64,000 nucleotides of DNA, taken from positions 32,812,663 through 32,876,662 of the forward strand of contig CM035807.1 of assembly GCA_020466095.1 (NCBI GenBank), in the 5' to 3' direction. Below the pieces are notes generated by a model that searched no databases, was not told the DNA's origin, and saw nothing but the letters and a program-made list of their open reading frames with translations. The translations under genes were made by a program, and so were the position numbers. This document shows positions 37,701-43,700 of the stretch, one piece after another (position 1 is the stretch's first letter; each line of letters opens with the position of its first letter). The stretch is from Chlorops oryzae (taxonomy: Eukaryota; Arthropoda; Insecta; Diptera; Chloropidae).

Positions 37701-40700
37701 AGTTCAGAAAATGAAGAATCGAAGAAAGTCGATAAAAGTAATTGCAAATATCATGCAGTGCTCTTAAAATAAGGTCTTAAATTCTTTCCATCATGTCCAC
37801 TAAACACCATAGGAAGAAAGCAAACATCTTTAAAACTCTTCGACAAGGGGCTTGACTAATATTCCGAGAAAACCCCTTTTAAAAGTTTAAATGGTCTGCA
37901 ATTTGAACTGGATGCCTTAACTACATTCCGAACTATCCGGGAGAGGCTTCAAGAAGTTGGTCTAGAAGGAAGGTCCGGACAAAAAGCACTCATTTTGTCC
38001 CACAACTATATACAACTCTTGCAACTTAGCCAACTAAGCCAAGTAGGCCGTCAAAGCTGGTTTCAGAAGGTGTGTGCTCATGGCAACTTTTAAGAGATAT
38101 CAATTTCGATTTACATAAACCAACTTGTTACTTCTTTTTCCTCCGGTTCCAACTCCCAACTCAGGCGTGGATGTAAGTTGTGTCGTATTTTCTGTTTTCT
38201 TTGTTTTCCCGTTTTCGTGGTATCACAAAGAGCACATATGACGCCTAAGTATGTCAGCCTTCGTGGCAGCGATACTGACCAACCCTTAGTTTTTCATCAT
38301 ATCTATAACACCCTCAATTAATAAAATATTTCGTGAGGAATTACACCTATTTTCTTACCACTACTTAGATATTTTTATCTTCCGTAATGAGAAATGATTA
38401 ATTTCCTGATATAAAACTGATAATAAAACAGCAGTCAATCCCCTTTTGAATATACCAGTGTAATTTTTTTACGACTTTAATTAAACAGAGACCTCAAATT
38501 TGTCCGCTTGTTTCACATTTTGTTTATTGTAACTTCTGTAAAATAGTCAAGAATAAAAAAGTTAAAAATTAAAATACATTTGTAAACCGCTGTGAGAAAA
38601 GGGAAAATGAACATCCGTATAAAACGACTAAACTCTAAGTTGACCCTATTGCTGGGCCTTGGAAACTGGTTTTGGTGGTTGGACTTTAGCTGTCTGAGCT
38701 TTGGATACGGGCTTTAGTGGAAGTTTTTTCATCACTGTCGGTGCTTGATCCTTTTTCGAGGCAGGTCTTGGTGGCTGTCTCTTAGTTACATTTTGCTTCT
38801 TGCTAGCACTGGGAGGAGCAGGTGGAGTCTTATTCTTTGGCGGCTGTACAACTGGGGGAGTTGGCGGCGGAGTAGGTGGTTGAGGAACTTCAGACGGGAC
38901 TTCGGGCTGCTCTATTAAAGCGGGTTCTTGTGGTTGGATTGCAATTGTAGGCGGTGTCTGAAATTCAGCATCAGTTTCTTTATTGCCATGTAGGGAATCA
39001 TAGATCGAAGTTGGTCGTTGTTGTACAGGTGCATCTATTATTGGTGGCTGTTCGTTTCCATTGAAAATTGGATGATTGGAATTTTGAGGGTACTCTGAGT
39101 TGATTGGTTTTGGTAGCCAACTTTGGTTGAGAGTATTTGACGGTGATGGCGACGATGGTGATGAGTTTTCTTCCAATGGTGAAGATGTTGGCAGAATATT
39201 CATTGGCGGTGGTGGAATAAATTTACTCGGTGCTGTACAACTTTGTAGCGCGAAGGAGAAAAGTTCTCCTTCCGGGCAGGTATTCTTTAATTGCTTGCCA
39301 CCAGCATATTGACAAATGTAATAGTCCGAGTTACTGTAGTAACTCGGCCAACGTATGCCGATTTCTTCACGTGTACACTTCAAATCGTAATCCCATTTGG
39401 CTTGCGTTACGGCCGCTAAGCAAAGCGTGGTGAGAGTCAGCGCGATCGCTTTATATACAAAAAGTCAATGAATTGATTTATTATCCAAATAGGATTTATT
39501 CCATTTACCTTTCATCCTATGAATTTCGTTATTCGCCTTTCACGAATGTTTCTGCCCAGTTAAGATGAAATCGATCAACTAATTTCGTTTTACAACGTAT
39601 GGCACGTATTTATACCGACATCTCAAAATAAATTTGGCATCAAAACACCCAATTTTTGTGCCATCCAAAGAGCAAAATGTAATACATTTTCGTGATAAAT
39701 ATCACCAAAAAAAATATTCTAAAATATTTGAAAAGAGGTGCGGAAAAAAATGAACACAAAAAGATAAAGATCATTTCCTTTCGATAATGGGCTTTTAAAG
39801 ATATTTTATTATTGTTTTGATTTGTTGTTCGGCGTCGAGACAACATAGATTGAATGCCTTAGGTATGGGAGCGTTCAATTTTTGAAGATTTCTTACATTT
39901 CCAAATTCCTAGCAGCGTTTGAACCATCTGGACACAAAGGCTGGCGTCGCTTTCGGTGTACTTCGGTGTGTTTTTGATGCTCCACTGGGGGCCCTTAGGA
40001 TGTTTTGTGAGGAAATAAGCTTCAAAACGCTTTTTGTGTGCAGCACTCATTACATTTGATAAGAATTCACGAGAACCACCCAAAGACAACACGTCAGTTT
40101 GCTTGTCAAACTTTGTTTTGGTTTAATCTAACGAGCTGACTTAATTTTGTAGTTTCCAGAGATGTTAAAAAAGAAATATCGACAGTCGTTTTTTCTTGAA
40201 CAGACTGTATATATTTATGAGTATACCTACAAAATATGGGCAAGACCCCAAAGACACGGAAACTGTTGTTAGTTAGGTTGATTATGATTGTCTGCTTCAA
40301 TTTAGATCCATGTTAATTCGATGCACATTGTCCGATACCAAGATTTCGGTTTTCTGTATTGTCATAATTGTCACATGTATTAAAGAACTTTTATCACAAA
40401 ATTTTCGAATAAAACGAGATAACATAGTCATACACAAGTTTTAATGGGGCCGATAGGGATCCTCATTTTGTCATAAATATTAGAAAAACTCTATCTTTTT
40501 CAAATTTTACTTTCAGCATAGAGATTTCATTTTATTGTCAACCTTCATTACTTTCAGTTTTTTAGGGTTATTGTCTGGGTTTTCTTCATGAAAATGGGAA
40601 GCACTTGAAGCTTTTTTAAAGAAATTTGTATTTATGGATCAGATAATAGAGACAATAATGATCAATGTTTGCAAACGAAGCTCTTTCGTTGTTTTATCGA

Positions 40701-43700
40701 TGATACAAAATCAATTATCAACCTCTCAAAAACTTCTCGTGTACGTAAATGGTCTTTAATTAATTAACTGATTGAGTTAAGTGTATCTGCTCGAACCGAG
40801 TAAATGAATTCATCAAATTAAAGTTGAATTGTCATGTTCCGTCAAGACTATAAGAATGCTATATCGCTATATCTTCGTTGGGACATGTAGTACAAATAAT
40901 CTCAATGGGAGAGAATGTGCTATCCCGATTTTAGAAAGTTTTCATAAGACAAAAGACTAGCTAATGCCAAATTCTCACTAAAACCTCTTTTGTAACTGAA
41001 ATTTTCTAACAATCGCCAAATTTATCAGCTTGTAGTTGTTATTTTCAGGGTTACCGTTTCCAAAACATTACGATAAGATTGACAAATGGTTGCGTGTGCG
41101 TCAGATAAAAACGAGAGAAATTTATTTCAGATATAAGAAAGTAAAAAAAGTTTCAATTGAATTTCCGTTAAGTTTTCGTCGCACAAAGACCTTTCACATG
41201 AATCCATTCGATTCCATTCTATTCGAGAAATTTTTTTTTTTATCAATTCTTAATGTTCCGAATTCTTTGAAGAGCGAGTCATGAAAGTATTTGCCGACAT
41301 TCTGCACTTGCAGGCCTACTACTATTGGCTCAATGACATGTACATGGATATCCGTTTGCCGTTGCCAATCAACTCAAATCCGGGCATGGTTTTGCCGCCG
41401 AGAAAATTTACCACTGTCCACGATGTAGCGCGCTTTGCAGCCCGAATACTCGACGGCATAATGTTGCACAAGGAAATGCTTGATAGGTGAGTCCGCTTCA
41501 TCGAATAATTCGATCAAATATTTGGGTAAGAAAAAACTTCTTGAATTGCTGTAGCGGCAAATTGCCACAGGAGCGCGCGACATCACGCGAAAAGAATCAG
41601 CCGTTGTGCATGACGCAGTATTATCGTTTATTGGGTTCATGTCGTCGTCCAGGCATCGAACGGGACTCGCAATACTTGCCACGTGTCCAGACACCAATGC
41701 ATATTCATCTATCAATCGAAGATGAGGATCAGCACATTATCGTCATATGTCGCAATCAAATGTACTGTGTTGTTCTGAAGGCAACGGATCGTGGTAAATT
41801 ATCGGAAAGCGAAATGGCTTCACAGATACTGTATGTTTTGAGCGATGCACCATGTTTGCCGGCAAAGCCACCACCGGTCGGATTACTAACGGCCGAGCCA
41901 CGTCCACGTTGGGCACAAGATCGTGCACTCTTGCACAGATCTTCGCAAAATCAACGTATTATCGATTTAATCGAAACCGCTTTGATTGTGCTATGTCTAG
42001 ACGAGCCCCTACCGTTGACGTTCAATGCACGAGGTTTCACTGGAGCTACACCATCGGTGCATAAGGCCGGCGATCGTGACGAAACAAATATGGCACACGA
42101 AATGATTCATGGCGGTGGCAGTGAGTATAATTCAGCAAATCGTTGGTTCGACAAGACCATGCAACTCATTATCTGCACCGACGGTACCTGGGGTCTCTGC
42201 TATGAGCATTCAACATCCGAGGGCATTGCAGTTGTACAGTTGCTGGAGAAAATATTCAATAACATTTTGGACAATCCATCCGATGATAATGGTGTACCCC
42301 AGCATCATTTACCACCGCCGGAACGTTTGGAATGGGAAATTCCACCGGAAATCGAACAGCGATTCGGACAGGCAACCATAACTGTTGACAAGTAAGTTGA
42401 CGAGAAAATTTGACAATCTTTTAAGTAGCTCCCCATGTGACCGCACAACTTTTTAAGGGCCATAGATAATCTGGACTTTTATGTGTATCGCTATCAGGGC
42501 TATGGAAAGAACTTTATAAAAGCCTGCCAAGTTAGCCCAGACGCCTACATTCAACTCTCTCTTCAGTTGGCGTACTTTAAGTAAGAATTTAAGTTACCAA
42601 GAGAGACACTTTATCAAGAATGCTCTAAAAATTTCTCTAGGCTGTATGGAAAACTGGTGACAACATACGAGAGTGCTTCGACAAGACGCTTCCTGCTGGT
42701 ATGTAAAATGGATGCTTGAGTGAATGATTTGAGGAAATTTAAATTTTCTCCCACAGGGACGCGTCGATTGCATCCGTTCAGCAAGCACCGAAGCATTAGA
42801 ATGGTCCAAAGCTATGTGCCAAGGCGAAGGAGCTAATGTGCCACTGGAAAGTGATCGCGAAGAAGAAGATTCGCGGAAAGTAAAATTCAGCATTTACAGC
42901 GTAAGTCCGCTAGATTTAGATTTTTTCGAGTTTCAAAAATTTTTTTTTTTTTTTTTTACCACAGAAAGATCATCTCCGCGAGCTTTTCCGCTGTGCAGTG
43001 GCACGCCAAACTGAGGTTATGATACAGAATATTCTTGGCCATGGTATTGATATACCATTGCTTGGATTGCGTGAAGCTAGTCGCGAAGAAACTGGTCAAT
43101 TACACGAACTCTTCACCGATGAATCATATAATATTGCAAATTGTTTCCTCCTTTCAACGAGTCAGGTTGGAGTTTTACCGATGCAAAGGGCTAAATTTTT
43201 TGCTAGAAAAACTTTTTACAAAATATTTTTATATAAGAGCACTTTTCGGTGTTTTTTGAATGCACCCAACTATTGCTACTATCAACAAGTACCTGTTTAT
43301 GTGCCTTCGATCATCATCAATCATCCAACTCATATAAATACATCTAAGAGCTTCCATGTCATTCAATATCTGTGTAGTTTATGTCTTAATAAAATCACAG
43401 AAATTTTTAATATCGGATCAATTTCAGCTACTTCAAAGCTCTTCAAATGGTAATTTTTATAACGCACACCTCTTGCACCTTACATAAATTTTTAGTCAAG
43501 GGTTAAATGTTTTTCAAACGGGATGTAAAAATCTACTTCGAAATTCTCAAACACCGTTAAGCTCGATTTTTAAACTTTCTCGATTAGATCAATGTTGCTC
43601 ATCGAATTTCGTTTGCTTATATCCTTAAGCCTGATTTCCAATAGCGCAAGAGCTGCAGGAGATTTAACGCTGCAGGAGGCGCGTGAAAATGAACTCCCAA

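Noticed and set aside
41487..41554. Reading the ChAT ORF from 41487 as a separate 302-residue protein
   Set aside because: 41487-41554 is a 68-bp intron; the exons on both sides join in frame to the ChAT family sequence.
43166..43453. Read-through extension of the ChAT exon to a 151-residue ORF
   Set aside because: A good GT donor at 43166 and the conserved next exon at 45126 show that this is intron.
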